From NCBI RefSeq assembly GCF_003412465.1, contig NZ_QTJV01000009.1:558001-622000 (forward strand): DNA of 64,000 nt, in the 5' to 3' direction. The notes under the pieces were generated by a model. It did not search any database. It was not told the DNA's origin and was given only the letters and a program-made list of their open reading frames with translations. The position numbers and the translations under genes were made by a program. This document shows positions 33,804-43,157 of this stretch, piece by piece. The DNA is from Chitinophaga silvisoli. Lineage in GTDB: Bacteria > Bacteroidota > Bacteroidia > Chitinophagales > Chitinophagaceae. Numbering within the stretch: position 1 is the first letter of the stretch; every line of letters begins with the position of its first letter.

Positions 33804-34859
33804 ATGAAAACAAAACAGGTCATTCCGTTAAATACCCCCATTTATAAAGTCATTCCACTCCCCCATTCCATCTGCCTGCTTTCTGGCAATACAATTATTA
33901 CTGTTGACATCACAACCGGATATAAAGTCGTCCATACTATTAATGCGTTTGACATCATCCTGGACCTGGTCTATGAAAAAGGTCTTGTTTACCTCGCAGG
34001 CATTGGCAGCAGGCCATTAGTATACGACCTTAATGAAAAACGTATTGTACATGAGATAGGCATTAAAAATGAAAGCCCAACCGGACATTCAGCTATTATA
34101 AAAATAGAAGACCACCTTTATTGTGCGAATATCTACTCCGAAAAACTCGAAATCTATAAAGACAATACGCTTCTCCGCTCCTTCCACATCGGCCATTTTA
34201 TTAAACAGCTCCTTTGGGATGACCATACCCGCACACTCATCATCGCAGCCGCCGAAAGTGAAGACTCAGGCTATCTTTTAGGCTACCGCATAGATGAACA
34301 AAATGAAATACACTGCCTGGATGTATACGTAGATTGCCACTTTTCTGTAAGTAATATCGGTTTCAATATTGATCACACTGAGCTATTGATTACAGGCGGT
34401 TTTCCTCCTATAAATATCCAGGTACAATCTTATCCCGATCTGGGTTTCAAAAAGGAAATCATGTCTGCGGAAGACTACAGCAAAGACCTGTTTGGCAACG
34501 AAACCGGGTATGCCTTTAACCTCCGTCATCAGTTCCTGAATCTGGAAGAATTACTTTTTCCATACAGCGGCGGCTCTCTCCTACTCATTAACTACAAAAC
34601 CAGTGAATATCGCCAGCTGCTGGAAAACGGAGAAACCTGGATCTTCATTCAGTTCATCGAAAACGAGCTGGTCGGAGTGAGTGCAGAAGGCAATATATAC
34701 CTCTTTGATCACGATTTTTTTGCCCCCTATACACCTGCTATGATAAACCCAATCGGCCCATCTGCTACATTCAATGAAATTGACTGCGAACAACCTTTAT
34801 TTAAACGTTATACAATTGAACCAGGGGAAGATACGGAAGACCTGGTTCCAGGTCGATAA
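33804..34859 (+). CDS. cytoplasmic beta-propeller-like protein of unknown function
   Basis: 351 residues with no signal peptide or membrane segment. Repeated beta-strand patterns such as SICLLSGNTIITVDITTG, KGLVYLAGIGSRPLVYDLNEK, DHLYCANIYSEKLEIYKDN and NELVGVSAEGNIYLFDHDF suggest a seven-bladed WD40/YVTN-like propeller. No enzyme motif is visible. It begins 29 bp after the membrane-protein gene and may share its transcript, so it could be a third component of that cluster or simply a neighbour. Confidence 0.6.
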   Translation: MKTKQVIPLNTPIYKVIPLPHSICLLSGNTIITVDITTGYKVVHTINAFDIILDLVYEKGLVYLAGIGSRPLVYDLNEKRIVHEIGIKNESPTGHSAIIKIEDHLYCANIYSEKLEIYKDNTLLRSFHIGHFIKQLLWDDHTRTLIIAAAESEDSGYLLGYRIDEQNEIHCLDVYVDCHFSVSNIGFNIDHTELLITGGFPPINIQVQSYPDLGFKKEIMSAEDYSKDLFGNETGYAFNLRHQFLNLEELLFPYSGGSLLLINYKTSEYRQLLENGETWIFIQFIENELVGVSAEGNIYLFDHDFFAPYTPAMINPIGPSATFNEIDCEQPLFKRYTIEPGEDTEDLVPGR

Positions 34860-35022
34860 GTAATGTATATTTGAAAGACATTATTCCGAAATTCAGGACC
34901 TTGAAGAAGCCCGTACAGGACCGTAAAAGAAACAAATAAAACAACTCCATGGTCCCGGGATAAGATTTAAAAGAATTCAATCTACTAAAATTACAGCGCC
35001 ATTTTTTGTTAAAACAAAGCTC

Positions 35023-35706
35023 TTATTTTCCCTTACCAAAGAAATACCCTACACTCACTCCTCCTGACCTGTTATACTGACCAACCTTATCCACATAATT
35101 ATCTGTCAGTCCGAGGCTATAATTTACATTAACAAACAAACCATTTTTCAACTCGTATCCTGCTAAAAAATTAACGCCATAATTCATTGGCCGATAATAA
35201 ATAAAATTTGCGTATTCCGATCTATTCGGATGGCTGTTGATCTCGATATCCGCTTTATAGCTGTTTTCATGTACCGTACCATCTTCCCGCTGTACATACG
35301 TCATATAGTAATCATAAGTACCCTTCAGTGCACGGGCAACATATGGTCCGGCCCCCACGTACAAACCATTGAATTTATACACCACATTCAATGGTAGTTC
35401 CAGGTAAGTAAGATGAGTCTCCTGCCTGTTATACACATCATTCTCTTTATACACCAATTCATACTTATTGCCCTTCTTACTCAGCAGGAGCTGCGGCTGA
35501 AAGTAAAGCCGGCCGGTAATTTTGGTCTCTGCAATTACACCTGCATGCCAGGTGGAAATAAATGAATTGGTAATTGTGGTAGCAGTCATCTTGCTATCCT
35601 CCTTAAATTTCGCCATGGAGTAGCCAGCTGTAATGCCAACTGAAACCTGGGAGAAGACCGGGAAAACCAATAAAGTAAAAGTAACAAACAGCAGAATTCT
35701 TTTCAT
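35023..35706 (-). CDS. outer-membrane beta-barrel protein (PorT-like)
   Basis: 227 residues with a signal peptide (ILLFVTFTLLVFPVFSQ) followed by alternating amphipathic strands: VSVGITAGYSMAKF, GRLYFQPQLLLSKKG, THLTYLELPLNVVYKF, LYVGAGPYVARAL, GLFVNVNYSLGLTDNY and a final VSVGYFFGKGK. This fits the 8-10-stranded OMP_b-brl_2 (PorT-type) family. It is a clear paralogue of the gene immediately upstream and starts 3 bp after that gene's stop codon. No ligand or partner is evident. Confidence 0.85.
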   Translation of the reverse strand: MKRILLFVTFTLLVFPVFSQVSVGITAGYSMAKFKEDSKMTATTITNSFISTWHAGVIAETKITGRLYFQPQLLLSKKGNKYELVYKENDVYNRQETHLTYLELPLNVVYKFNGLYVGAGPYVARALKGTYDYYMTYVQREDGTVHENSYKADIEINSHPNRSEYANFIYYRPMNYGVNFLAGYELKNGLFVNVNYSLGLTDNYVDKVGQYNRSGGVSVGYFFGKGK

Positions 35707-35709
35707 ATT

Positions 35710-36429
35710 TTAGGGTTGTTTATGATTAGACATCGCTTTGGCAGCGGATTTTTTAAAAAACCAACCTGCACTCAGCCCCCAATACCTATTCTTTACGCCA
35801 CTATCTTTGCCATATACATTAGTCAATCCCAAACTATAATTCACATTCAAAAACAATCCGTTTTTAAATTCATAGCCACCAATAAAATTCGCTCCATAAT
35901 CCATAGATCGCATATACAGGTTGTATGGTTTTATCCCCTTCTCACTGCTTTTAAATTCAATCTCTCCCTGGGTATTAAATTCTGAACTGGGTATTGTTAA
36001 ATCATAAGATATATATGCAGACCTGTTATGGTACCTGCCTCCCAGTCCCCTGGCAATATAAGGCCCTGCTCCGGCATACCATCTATTGTATTTATAAACT
36101 ACATTCAATGGCAACTGCAGATAAGTGGTATGTACTACTCCTTTGAAATAATTACGGTACGTTTCTGTATTCATATCAAATTCCGAAATTGCGCCCTGAC
36201 GGCTGACCAGTAACTGTGGCTGGAGATATAAATTACCGTGCAACTTTGCCTCCGCGATTAAACCGGCATGCCATGCCGTAATAAAAGTGTTGGTCCTGTA
36301 TTTACTACCTACTGTATGAGAATAGTGGAACCGGGATAATTTACCTCCACCTGTGATGCCGACGGAAATCTGGGAAAAAACGGGAATTGTTAATAGGTTA
36401 AACGCTACAATCAGGATAACTTGTTTCAT
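35710..36429 (-). CDS. outer-membrane beta-barrel protein, paralogue of the downstream gene
   Basis: 239 residues from the ATG at 36429; an upstream GTG is rejected because the signal peptide (MKQVILIVAFNLLTIPVFSQ) begins at the ATG. Strand by strand it matches its neighbour: ISVGITGG, GNLYLQPQLLVSRQG, TTYLQLPLNVVYKYN, WYAGAGPYIARGLGG, NGLFLNVNYSLGLT. The C-terminus differs, ending WFFKKSAAKAMSNHKQP instead of YFFGKGK. It is first in a two-gene operon, so the pair is a tandem duplication that has diverged. Confidence 0.85.
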   Translation of the reverse strand: MKQVILIVAFNLLTIPVFSQISVGITGGGKLSRFHYSHTVGSKYRTNTFITAWHAGLIAEAKLHGNLYLQPQLLVSRQGAISEFDMNTETYRNYFKGVVHTTYLQLPLNVVYKYNRWYAGAGPYIARGLGGRYHNRSAYISYDLTIPSSEFNTQGEIEFKSSEKGIKPYNLYMRSMDYGANFIGGYEFKNGLFLNVNYSLGLTNVYGKDSGVKNRYWGLSAGWFFKKSAAKAMSNHKQP

Positions 36430-36772
36430 TTGTAAAGGGCTATTTGACACGAATTTACATAAAAATTATGAACTGCATCTTTTGCCAGCAAGCTTGTTCC
36501 TGCATTGAATTGCCAGGCCTATACAAGATTTTCCAGTCAAAGGAAACAGCCTGACACCCTGATCAGACTACCTGCTTTTCGACTCGTTTTTCCACCTATA
36601 ACGAAGATTGCAAACTAGCCATAAACAGAGGCTTGTACAGCGAGAAAATGGTTTGTATGTTTTTCGTCAGCAATAGAATATAATAAAGATACTGTAATTA
36701 AATCCGCGAAAACCAGGAAGAGAAATTCCGCCTGTAGCCATAATAAAGCAGCCCAAAGTTCCCCATCCTACA
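36430..36772. other. gene-free stretch
   Basis: 343 bp between the barrel gene start and the end of the double-esterase gene. I see no open frame with support, no strong hairpin and no repeat shared with the rest of the window. It should contain the promoter of the barrel operon, which reads away to the left, but no consensus box is obvious. Confidence 0.5.
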
Positions 36773-38731
36773 TCACTCATGAAAAATCATACCGGCGAAC
36801 TGCCGCAATGACCGCCTCCAGGTTTGCCATTCATGTGCAGTGCCGGGCGATTCATAATACACATGCTTTATACCAACTTTTTCCAACGCTTCATGAAATC
36901 CCCTGACTCCCTTATACATCCTTTCCGGTTCTGCGGTACCTATACTCAGATATACCAGCCTGACCTTTTCATTGAACGCAGCAGCATTTTCCCACGCCCC
37001 ATTGAACATCTTCCTAATATCCACGTCTGGCTGCCGGAAAGCAGCACCGCTGAAACCACCGATATAAGAAAAAAGATCCAGATGCGTCATCGTTGTCTGG
37101 AAGGTCTGGAAGCCTCCCATGGACAACCCGGCCATGGCCCGGTACTTTCTATCTGTAAGCGTACGAAACGATGAATCAATCAGGGGGATTACTTCATTGA
37201 CCAATACATCAGGAAAAACATTGCCGGACATGCCCGGAAGACCAGCGGGCTGACTGGCAACGGGTTGCCGGGGATCAATAGCATACCCCCTTTCCATGAC
37301 TACGATCATGGGTACTGCTTTTTTTGATGCTATCAGGTTATCCATAATGATATTCATCTTACCCTGCCGTGGCCAACCAGTTTCGTCTTCCCCTCCCCCA
37401 TGTTGCAGGTAAAGTACAGGATACTTTTTATTATTCTCCCGGTCATAACCAGGAGGCGTGTATACAAGTGCCGTCCTCCAGGAGCTGGTGATAGCTGAAT
37501 AATATTCCACTGACCTTACCTGTCCATGAGGAACATTGCTGATCTTATAATAATCCCCATCCGGATCAGGGATATCTATTCCACTTGCCATACGTCCCAT
37601 ACCGTAGTAGGTCTGGCTGGATGGATCTACCACCGCTATGCCGTCAATGATCAATGAATAATAGTGAAAACCTACTGGTATAGTATCCGTCACTACCGTC
37701 CAGTAGCCCCCTGTATCTCTTTTCATATCATACTTCCTGCCTAAATCGATTTGTAAATGCTGCGCTTCCGGAGCTTTTATGCGGAACACCACACGATTAT
37801 CAGGCATGATCTGCGGATATTTCTGACCCGGAATATTCGTGCTGGCAGGAGTGCCCTGGCCTGAATAGATATACTTCGAAAACAAGGATGTATCTACAGG
37901 CTTGAACAGCAATTGGGAAAACATATACAAACCGTTTTTCCATACCTTAAAATCATGAACACCGGGTTCTATGTAATAGATATGCGGCACTCCATTCTTA
38001 GCAAGATAGTCATGCGTACGGCGACTGATATTTATCAGCCGGTCATCTGCCCCACAGGAGATCCATAATAATTTAAGTTGTTTTGCTGCTTTGCCAGGAT
38101 CGGGTACCAATTGTTCCGGAGCCTTGGTATTTGGTGCTGAAGAGAATCCTCCGACCCAGGCAAATTTATCCAGGTGACTCAATCCGAAATTCAGCGACTG
38201 TCCACCTCCCATTGACAATCCGGCGATGGCCCTGTCTTCCCTGTTAGTACGCACCGGGTATTTCTTTTCAATAAAAGGTATCAGGTCGTCCAGCAGGTCT
38301 TTTTCGAATCTTTCAAATGCCTGGATCTTATCCATTGCCATGATATCACCGGTGGCCCTGTCATCTCTCATAGCCCTGCCATTAGGTAGTACCACAATCA
38401 TTGGCGTAAGCTTTCCCTGCGCGTAAAGGTTATCCAGGATCACCTGCGGCTTTCCGCCATTCAGCCATTCCTTTTCATCTCCGCCAATACCATGAAGCAG
38501 GTATAATACAGGATACTTTTTTCCGCGGGAAAAACCAGGGGGTGTATATACCAGGGCCTTTCTTTTTACACCAACCGTGTTGGAGAAATAACTAATCGTA
38601 TCAATAGTACCGTGAGCAATCCCTGCACGCAGGGAATCAAAACCCGCTGGTGCCTGTTGAACAATTTCCTGGGAATAACCAGTCAATATAAACAGGCAAA
38701 AGAAAGCCGGCAATAAAAATAAATGCTTCAT
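36773..38731 (-). CDS. double CE1 esterase with central CBM48-like domain
   Basis: 652 residues from the ATG at 38731, after which a signal peptide begins (FLLPAFFCLFILTGYSQ). Two complete CE1-type alpha/beta-hydrolase domains flank a CBM48/E-set-like domain (about 300-400). Domain one (about 45-275) has GLSMGG with nucleophile S173 and a terminal PGVHDFKVW His (H259). Domain two (about 405-650) has GLSMGG with S537 and GTAHEWQTW. CE1 enzymes remove acetyl or feruloyl groups from xylan, so two domains could handle two decorations. It is the last gene of the xylan locus, 114 bp after GH62. Confidence 0.88.
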   Translation of the reverse strand: MKHLFLLPAFFCLFILTGYSQEIVQQAPAGFDSLRAGIAHGTIDTISYFSNTVGVKRKALVYTPPGFSRGKKYPVLYLLHGIGGDEKEWLNGGKPQVILDNLYAQGKLTPMIVVLPNGRAMRDDRATGDIMAMDKIQAFERFEKDLLDDLIPFIEKKYPVRTNREDRAIAGLSMGGGQSLNFGLSHLDKFAWVGGFSSAPNTKAPEQLVPDPGKAAKQLKLLWISCGADDRLINISRRTHDYLAKNGVPHIYYIEPGVHDFKVWKNGLYMFSQLLFKPVDTSLFSKYIYSGQGTPASTNIPGQKYPQIMPDNRVVFRIKAPEAQHLQIDLGRKYDMKRDTGGYWTVVTDTIPVGFHYYSLIIDGIAVVDPSSQTYYGMGRMASGIDIPDPDGDYYKISNVPHGQVRSVEYYSAITSSWRTALVYTPPGYDRENNKKYPVLYLQHGGGEDETGWPRQGKMNIIMDNLIASKKAVPMIVVMERGYAIDPRQPVASQPAGLPGMSGNVFPDVLVNEVIPLIDSSFRTLTDRKYRAMAGLSMGGFQTFQTTMTHLDLFSYIGGFSGAAFRQPDVDIRKMFNGAWENAAAFNEKVRLVYLSIGTAEPERMYKGVRGFHEALEKVGIKHVYYESPGTAHEWQTWRRSLRQFAGMIFHE

Positions 38732-38845
38732 ATGTGGATATTTACTACAATTGTATGGATGACAATAATACAGGATAAACAAGGCTCAATGTAGGCACTT
38801 TGGATGCTGCTATTTTGCGTTGTTTACCCTGTATATTATTGAATT

Positions 38846-39859
38846 TTACTGATAATTCCTGATCACTCCAAGATCGTATGGAATATTACCATAGTCGCCA
38901 TAACTTCCATTCGGCACACCCTGGATCAATAGCTGACATCTGTCTATATTATCGATCTCCAATTTCTCGTCAGTACCGGAACGAATCGCTTCTACATGAG
39001 AGACCTGATCTGTCCATACTTCTGACAGGAACCGGAGATTATCCCTCGCTGCCCACTTCTCTGCGACCTGTGTCCAGGTACCTCCCAACGAACTGGCTGT
39101 CCACAGCTCCTGGTAACGGTTGATGTCTTCTACGATCATATAATACTTAGCATCTGCCTTGCTTTTATAAACATGCACTGCCTCAAATGTACTGGTAGCT
39201 GCTACAGTAGGCGCTTCCCAGTTATATGGGAAATTAGCCACGGTCGTTCTGCGTCTTTTGATAGTGCGTGACCCATCCTGGGCAGAATAAAAACAATATA
39301 CGTAGGCACCATCAGAAATACACCAGAAATCAATACCATCAGTAAAGCCCATGCTTCTGACAGGTGTCCACAAACCGGGATTGCCAACATCTGTGGATGT
39401 CGAAAAGGAAGCTCCCAGCCCACTCTGGTAAATCAGGAACCACTTGCCCTTTGCCGGAAACCAGAATACCTGGGGTGCACAGAAATATGAACCCGCATTC
39501 AAGGCACTCATATAAGTACGACTGGCAGTTTTAAGACCGGCAATAGAACTGGCAGCCGCATATCCCATCCGCCAGAGCCCCCCGGTTCCTTTATCGCGAC
39601 CTGTATAAAAGAGATGATATTTCCCACCGGAATAAACGATGGAAGGATCCTTCACCGCCAGATCGTCAAACGCTCCTGCAGGACCATCCAGGAAACATCT
39701 CGCATCTGCATACCAGGTAGGATTGGCTATTGCTGCGGCAGTTACCGCCACCCTGTTTTTACCCGTTAACCCACCTGCACCATCCAACGATTTTTTGGTG
39801 CATGAAGCACACATCAGCAGACATGTAAGCACCGCACCTATGTACTGTAACTGTTTCAT
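38846..39859 (-). CDS. GH62 alpha-L-arabinofuranosidase lipoprotein
   Basis: 337 residues with a lipobox (LMCASC, C20), so it is probably surface- or periplasm-anchored. GH62 blocks are clear: VKDPSIVYSGGKYHLFYTG (catalytic base D71), SYFCAPQVFWFPAKGKWFLIYQ, FTDGIDFWCISDGAYVYCFYS (D177) and FEAVHVYK with the likely acid E226. GH62 removes arabinofuranose from arabinoxylan, complementing the xylanases beside it. It lies 29 bp downstream of the GH30 gene on the same strand. Confidence 0.88.
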   Translation of the reverse strand: MKQLQYIGAVLTCLLMCASCTKKSLDGAGGLTGKNRVAVTAAAIANPTWYADARCFLDGPAGAFDDLAVKDPSIVYSGGKYHLFYTGRDKGTGGLWRMGYAAASSIAGLKTASRTYMSALNAGSYFCAPQVFWFPAKGKWFLIYQSGLGASFSTSTDVGNPGLWTPVRSMGFTDGIDFWCISDGAYVYCFYSAQDGSRTIKRRRTTVANFPYNWEAPTVAATSTFEAVHVYKSKADAKYYMIVEDINRYQELWTASSLGGTWTQVAEKWAARDNLRFLSEVWTDQVSHVEAIRSGTDEKLEIDNIDRCQLLIQGVPNGSYGDYGNIPYDLGVIRNYQ

Positions 39860-39888
39860 AGTTGTAACAATTATGCTGAAAAATAGGA

Positions 39889-41136
39889 TCAGTTCGAAAC
39901 CAGGGTTGTTATGCTGGATGCTGGCAGATTAATGCCAAATGCATTGTTTGAAATACTCAGCGTACTTGCTGCAAGATTAGAGGAACTCGTTGTTACATAA
40001 CGACTGAAACTACTAACTGTCACACCACTGATCGTGAATGGCTGATAGGTTACAGCTGAATTTGTATTGATAGCTACAATTACAATTTTTGATCCGTTCC
40101 TGTAAGCAGTTGTATATATACCGGTGCTGGGATTGGCTGCACATGCAATTTTACTATAACCCGGCCGTACATACCTGGCAAAATGCGCCATCACATATCC
40201 TACCTTGGTGATTGCACTATTCTCGTCAATCGGACCATAAAACCGGCGGATATACCACCATACATAGGCAGCCCAACCAGCAGTCATGCAATCATGAATT
40301 TCCTTAGCGGCATTCATAGCATTGGGCCAGTCGTTGCCACTGATAGAAGAATTTGTGTAATGCTCTGTCATCCATACTGATTTGCCGATGTTGCCTAAAT
40401 TATAAGGTGTCTTACCATAAATGTGGCCGCTGACGAACAGTGTTTTGGATTTCGCAGTTGCATTACTCAGGTATGTATTGATAAAAGTCTGATCCATATT
40501 AAATGGTTCAGGTGCCATGATCGGAGCACCGCAGTTGTCACCATATGCCGCCACAAAGTTTGCCACTTCTGTAGCCGAAGCATGCATCCATTCTGATGCC
40601 AGGTAATTGGGTTCATTCCAGGGAGACAATGCATAGACACCTCCTACAGCCTGTGTGTAAGCCCGTAAATGTGCTGCAAAATCACTCCATGAACTTGCCT
40701 TCAGGTAAGCTCCATCCATCATGGAAGCAGGAGCATTCCAAACAGTAGCGATCACCCTTGCACCAAAACCTTTTGCAGCATCGATTGTTGCCTTTTCGGC
40801 GGCAAACTGGCTACTATTTGCAGGGACCATTACACGCAGAATACTCATCCCGATACCACTGCTGGTGGAAAAAGCCTTTGTTCGCTGATCTGCTGTTAAA
40901 TCGCCTATCCAGATCGGCACACTCATTCCACCAAATCCCTGGATGGTTTGTTGATAAGTGTTAGCATCGATGGTTGCTGTCGCCATCACACTTACATCTG
41001 CTGCGGCTTTTAAATCACCGCTGTTATTGTCTACAGCAGATACATCTGTTGCCGCTTGTTTTGTACAGGAGCTAATCATTAAAATGAGGGAAAGGAAAGA
41101 TACTCCCAGCTTGCTGAGAAAAGGGTTTGTTTTCAT
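39889..41136 (-). CDS. xynC: GH30_8 glucuronoxylanase lipoprotein
   Basis: 415 residues with a lipobox (LMISSC, C24). The TIM barrel starts with QTIQGFGGMSVPIWIGDL. The acid/base is E175 in SPWNEPN and the nucleophile E258 in WMTEHY; AYVWWYIRRFYGPIDE contains the Arg pair (297/298) at the position used by subfamily 8 to hold methylglucuronate. It should cut xylan next to glucuronic-acid branches. A C-terminal beta domain (about 330-415) follows. It is separated from SusD by a 219-bp gap that carries the second palindromic element. Confidence 0.88.
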   Translation of the reverse strand: MKTNPFLSKLGVSFLSLILMISSCTKQAATDVSAVDNNSGDLKAAADVSVMATATIDANTYQQTIQGFGGMSVPIWIGDLTADQRTKAFSTSSGIGMSILRVMVPANSSQFAAEKATIDAAKGFGARVIATVWNAPASMMDGAYLKASSWSDFAAHLRAYTQAVGGVYALSPWNEPNYLASEWMHASATEVANFVAAYGDNCGAPIMAPEPFNMDQTFINTYLSNATAKSKTLFVSGHIYGKTPYNLGNIGKSVWMTEHYTNSSISGNDWPNAMNAAKEIHDCMTAGWAAYVWWYIRRFYGPIDENSAITKVGYVMAHFARYVRPGYSKIACAANPSTGIYTTAYRNGSKIVIVAINTNSAVTYQPFTISGVTVSSFSRYVTTSSSNLAASTLSISNNAFGINLPASSITTLVSN

Positions 41137-41186
41137 AGTTACATTGTTAGTTTAATCAAACTGTTTTTTCAAATGGCTGTTATCGG

Positions 41187-41290
41187 GGTTGTATCAAAAG
41201 TAAATCTGAAGGAATTGAGAATTCCATAAAAATAAATTCTCCCTGTCAGGTATCCGGATTAAATCCCTGGATTTTACCTTTGATACAACC
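41187..41290. repeat. MITE-like palindromic element, copy 2
   Basis: Ends GGTTGTATCAAAAGTAAAT (41187 on) and TTTACCTTTGATACAACC (to 41290) are inverted repeats with one mismatch. Reversed, its interior matches copy 1 at GGGATTTAAT and AGAATTTATT, with two insertions making it 104 bp instead of 78 bp. It lies inside the xylan operon between SusD and GH30, where a hairpin could reduce downstream expression. Confidence 0.75.
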
Positions 41291-41354
41291 TTTTCATACG
41301 CCGCTAAATGGGTGGGTTTTCTTTCATGGTTTTTCAATTTGATGGTTATACTTG

Positions 41355-43139
41355 TTAATTGCTATACCATGGGTTTTGAGGGAATGCAGGTCCTTCTGTG
41401 ACCAGGTCTATCTGCTGCTGAGGGATAGGTCTCAGCATATGTTCGGCTACCACATTGGCAGCTGCTTCATCGTTATACTTTTGAACTCTTGCAACCAGTG
41501 TTTTGGTCCTTGAAAGATCATACCACCTATTACATTCTCCATACAGTTCACGGGTGCGCTCATCCAGGATAAAATCAAGTGTTACGTCTGCAGCTGTAAT
41601 TGTCTGTGCAGCGATGGCCGCCGCATACTGATCATCAGTTTGCCCTGGTATGCGGGCTGCCCTTATCCTGAGCACATTCAACATATCTGCCGCCTGTTGC
41701 AATGTACCACCACCTTTCAGTGCAGCTTCTGCGGCGATGAGATATACTTCTGAAAAGCGGAACAGGATATAAGGTCTGTCTGAATAATCATTCATATCCG
41801 CTCTTGTTGAATCATCCCATTTTCTTAAAGATGGATACAGGAGACTGGTATAGGGTACGGTAGCACCTGGCAGGTAATCCGGTTCAAAAATAATTCCCTT
41901 AAAAGCCGCTCTTTCAGCAGGTGTCACAATCCTGTCCGCCATCCAGATGGCAGTGTCTACACCATTCACTAAGGTGCCTCTCGGGGTGGTTGCACCTGTA
42001 GTACCTTTTACAGATGCAGCTACACTATTGGATAACCAAATGGTTTGAAATGTACCGTTATACCTGGAGTCCGTAGCCCTGTTGGCGAAAGCAACATTTA
42101 GGACATAACGCATGTTAGGTCTTATTCTTTGCCATGGGCGACCATTCTGTACATCTCTTACACATACATAAGCACCTCCTGTAGCAGGATAGTTGGCATT
42201 CACTGTCGGATAATTCGGTCGGAAAAAAAAGTTGGATTTGTTTTCTTTCAGGTTAGATGCACCGGTACCCGTCTGTGAGTTCTCACCGAACTTCAGGTCT
42301 TTTGTATGATCAATGACCATAAGGGTCTCCCTTCCATATTCATTACCCTCCAGGAAACCCTGCGCAAATACAGGCCATAAATCAAGCCCATAAGCACTTT
42401 TATTATCGATGATGCTCTTTGCAGTGTTAAAGGCATCTGTAAAATCACTTCCCTTTGCTGCTGTTGACCAGCCTCTCCACAGGTAGGTTTTTGCAAGCAG
42501 GTACAGTGCTGTTGCTTTGAATGCTGGTTTACCCAATCCGGCGGCTGGCTGATCGGGAAGACTGGCAGCTGCATCCTTCAGATCGCTGATGATAGCATCA
42601 TACACCTCAGCAATAGGCGCTCTGCTATCAGCTGATGAAACGTTGGTGTTGAATGTAAGATGCAAAGGCACATCCCCATAAGTTGTAAGCAGCTGGAAAT
42701 AACAAAATGCCCGGAGGAATTTTGCCTGGGCCAGGAGCTGCGCTTTCTTTGTTTCATCCATGCCTGCTTCCGGTCCGAATTGCAAGACCCCGTTGGCGGT
42801 ATTGATATCTATGTAAAGGGAATTCCAAAAACCGCTGTAATCGTTCGTATTACTCTTCATTAACAGGGAATAGGTAAAGTTGTGCTGCACATCTGCCGCC
42901 CCACCCCTGATCATCTCATCAGTACCTCCATTGAACAACTGCGTAAAAATCTGTGTGCCCCAATGACCGCGAAAAGACGAGTAAATACCGGCGACACCGC
43001 CCTCTAAGCCTTCCGGCGTTTTGAAATAGGCAGGATCGATTGTAGCCCGGGGTTGTTCTTCCAGGATCTTTTTACAACCTGCACACACTGTAAGTAATGA
43101 CAATAAAAGTAGCCCGGATAATTTTATATTGAATTTCAT
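41355..43139 (-). CDS. SusD/RagB-type glycan-binding lipoprotein (xylan locus)
   Basis: 594 residues with a lipobox (VCAGC, C22). The start (KKILEEQPRATIDPAYFKTPEGLEGGVAGIYSS, in pieces: KKILEEQPRATI, YFKTPEGLE), the TPR-like middle (AKFLRAFCYFQLLTTYGDVPL) and the end (LDERTRELYGECNRWYDL, then LRPIPQQQIDL) are those of SusD proteins that bind oligosaccharides at the cell surface. Its gene is 18 bp downstream of susC on the same strand, the usual pairing. Confidence 0.95.
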   Translation of the reverse strand: MKFNIKLSGLLLLSLLTVCAGCKKILEEQPRATIDPAYFKTPEGLEGGVAGIYSSFRGHWGTQIFTQLFNGGTDEMIRGGAADVQHNFTYSLLMKSNTNDYSGFWNSLYIDINTANGVLQFGPEAGMDETKKAQLLAQAKFLRAFCYFQLLTTYGDVPLHLTFNTNVSSADSRAPIAEVYDAIISDLKDAAASLPDQPAAGLGKPAFKATALYLLAKTYLWRGWSTAAKGSDFTDAFNTAKSIIDNKSAYGLDLWPVFAQGFLEGNEYGRETLMVIDHTKDLKFGENSQTGTGASNLKENKSNFFFRPNYPTVNANYPATGGAYVCVRDVQNGRPWQRIRPNMRYVLNVAFANRATDSRYNGTFQTIWLSNSVAASVKGTTGATTPRGTLVNGVDTAIWMADRIVTPAERAAFKGIIFEPDYLPGATVPYTSLLYPSLRKWDDSTRADMNDYSDRPYILFRFSEVYLIAAEAALKGGGTLQQAADMLNVLRIRAARIPGQTDDQYAAAIAAQTITAADVTLDFILDERTRELYGECNRWYDLSRTKTLVARVQKYNDEAAANVVAEHMLRPIPQQQIDLVTEGPAFPQNPWYSN

Positions 43140-43157
43140 AATAAGTTAATTTCAGGA

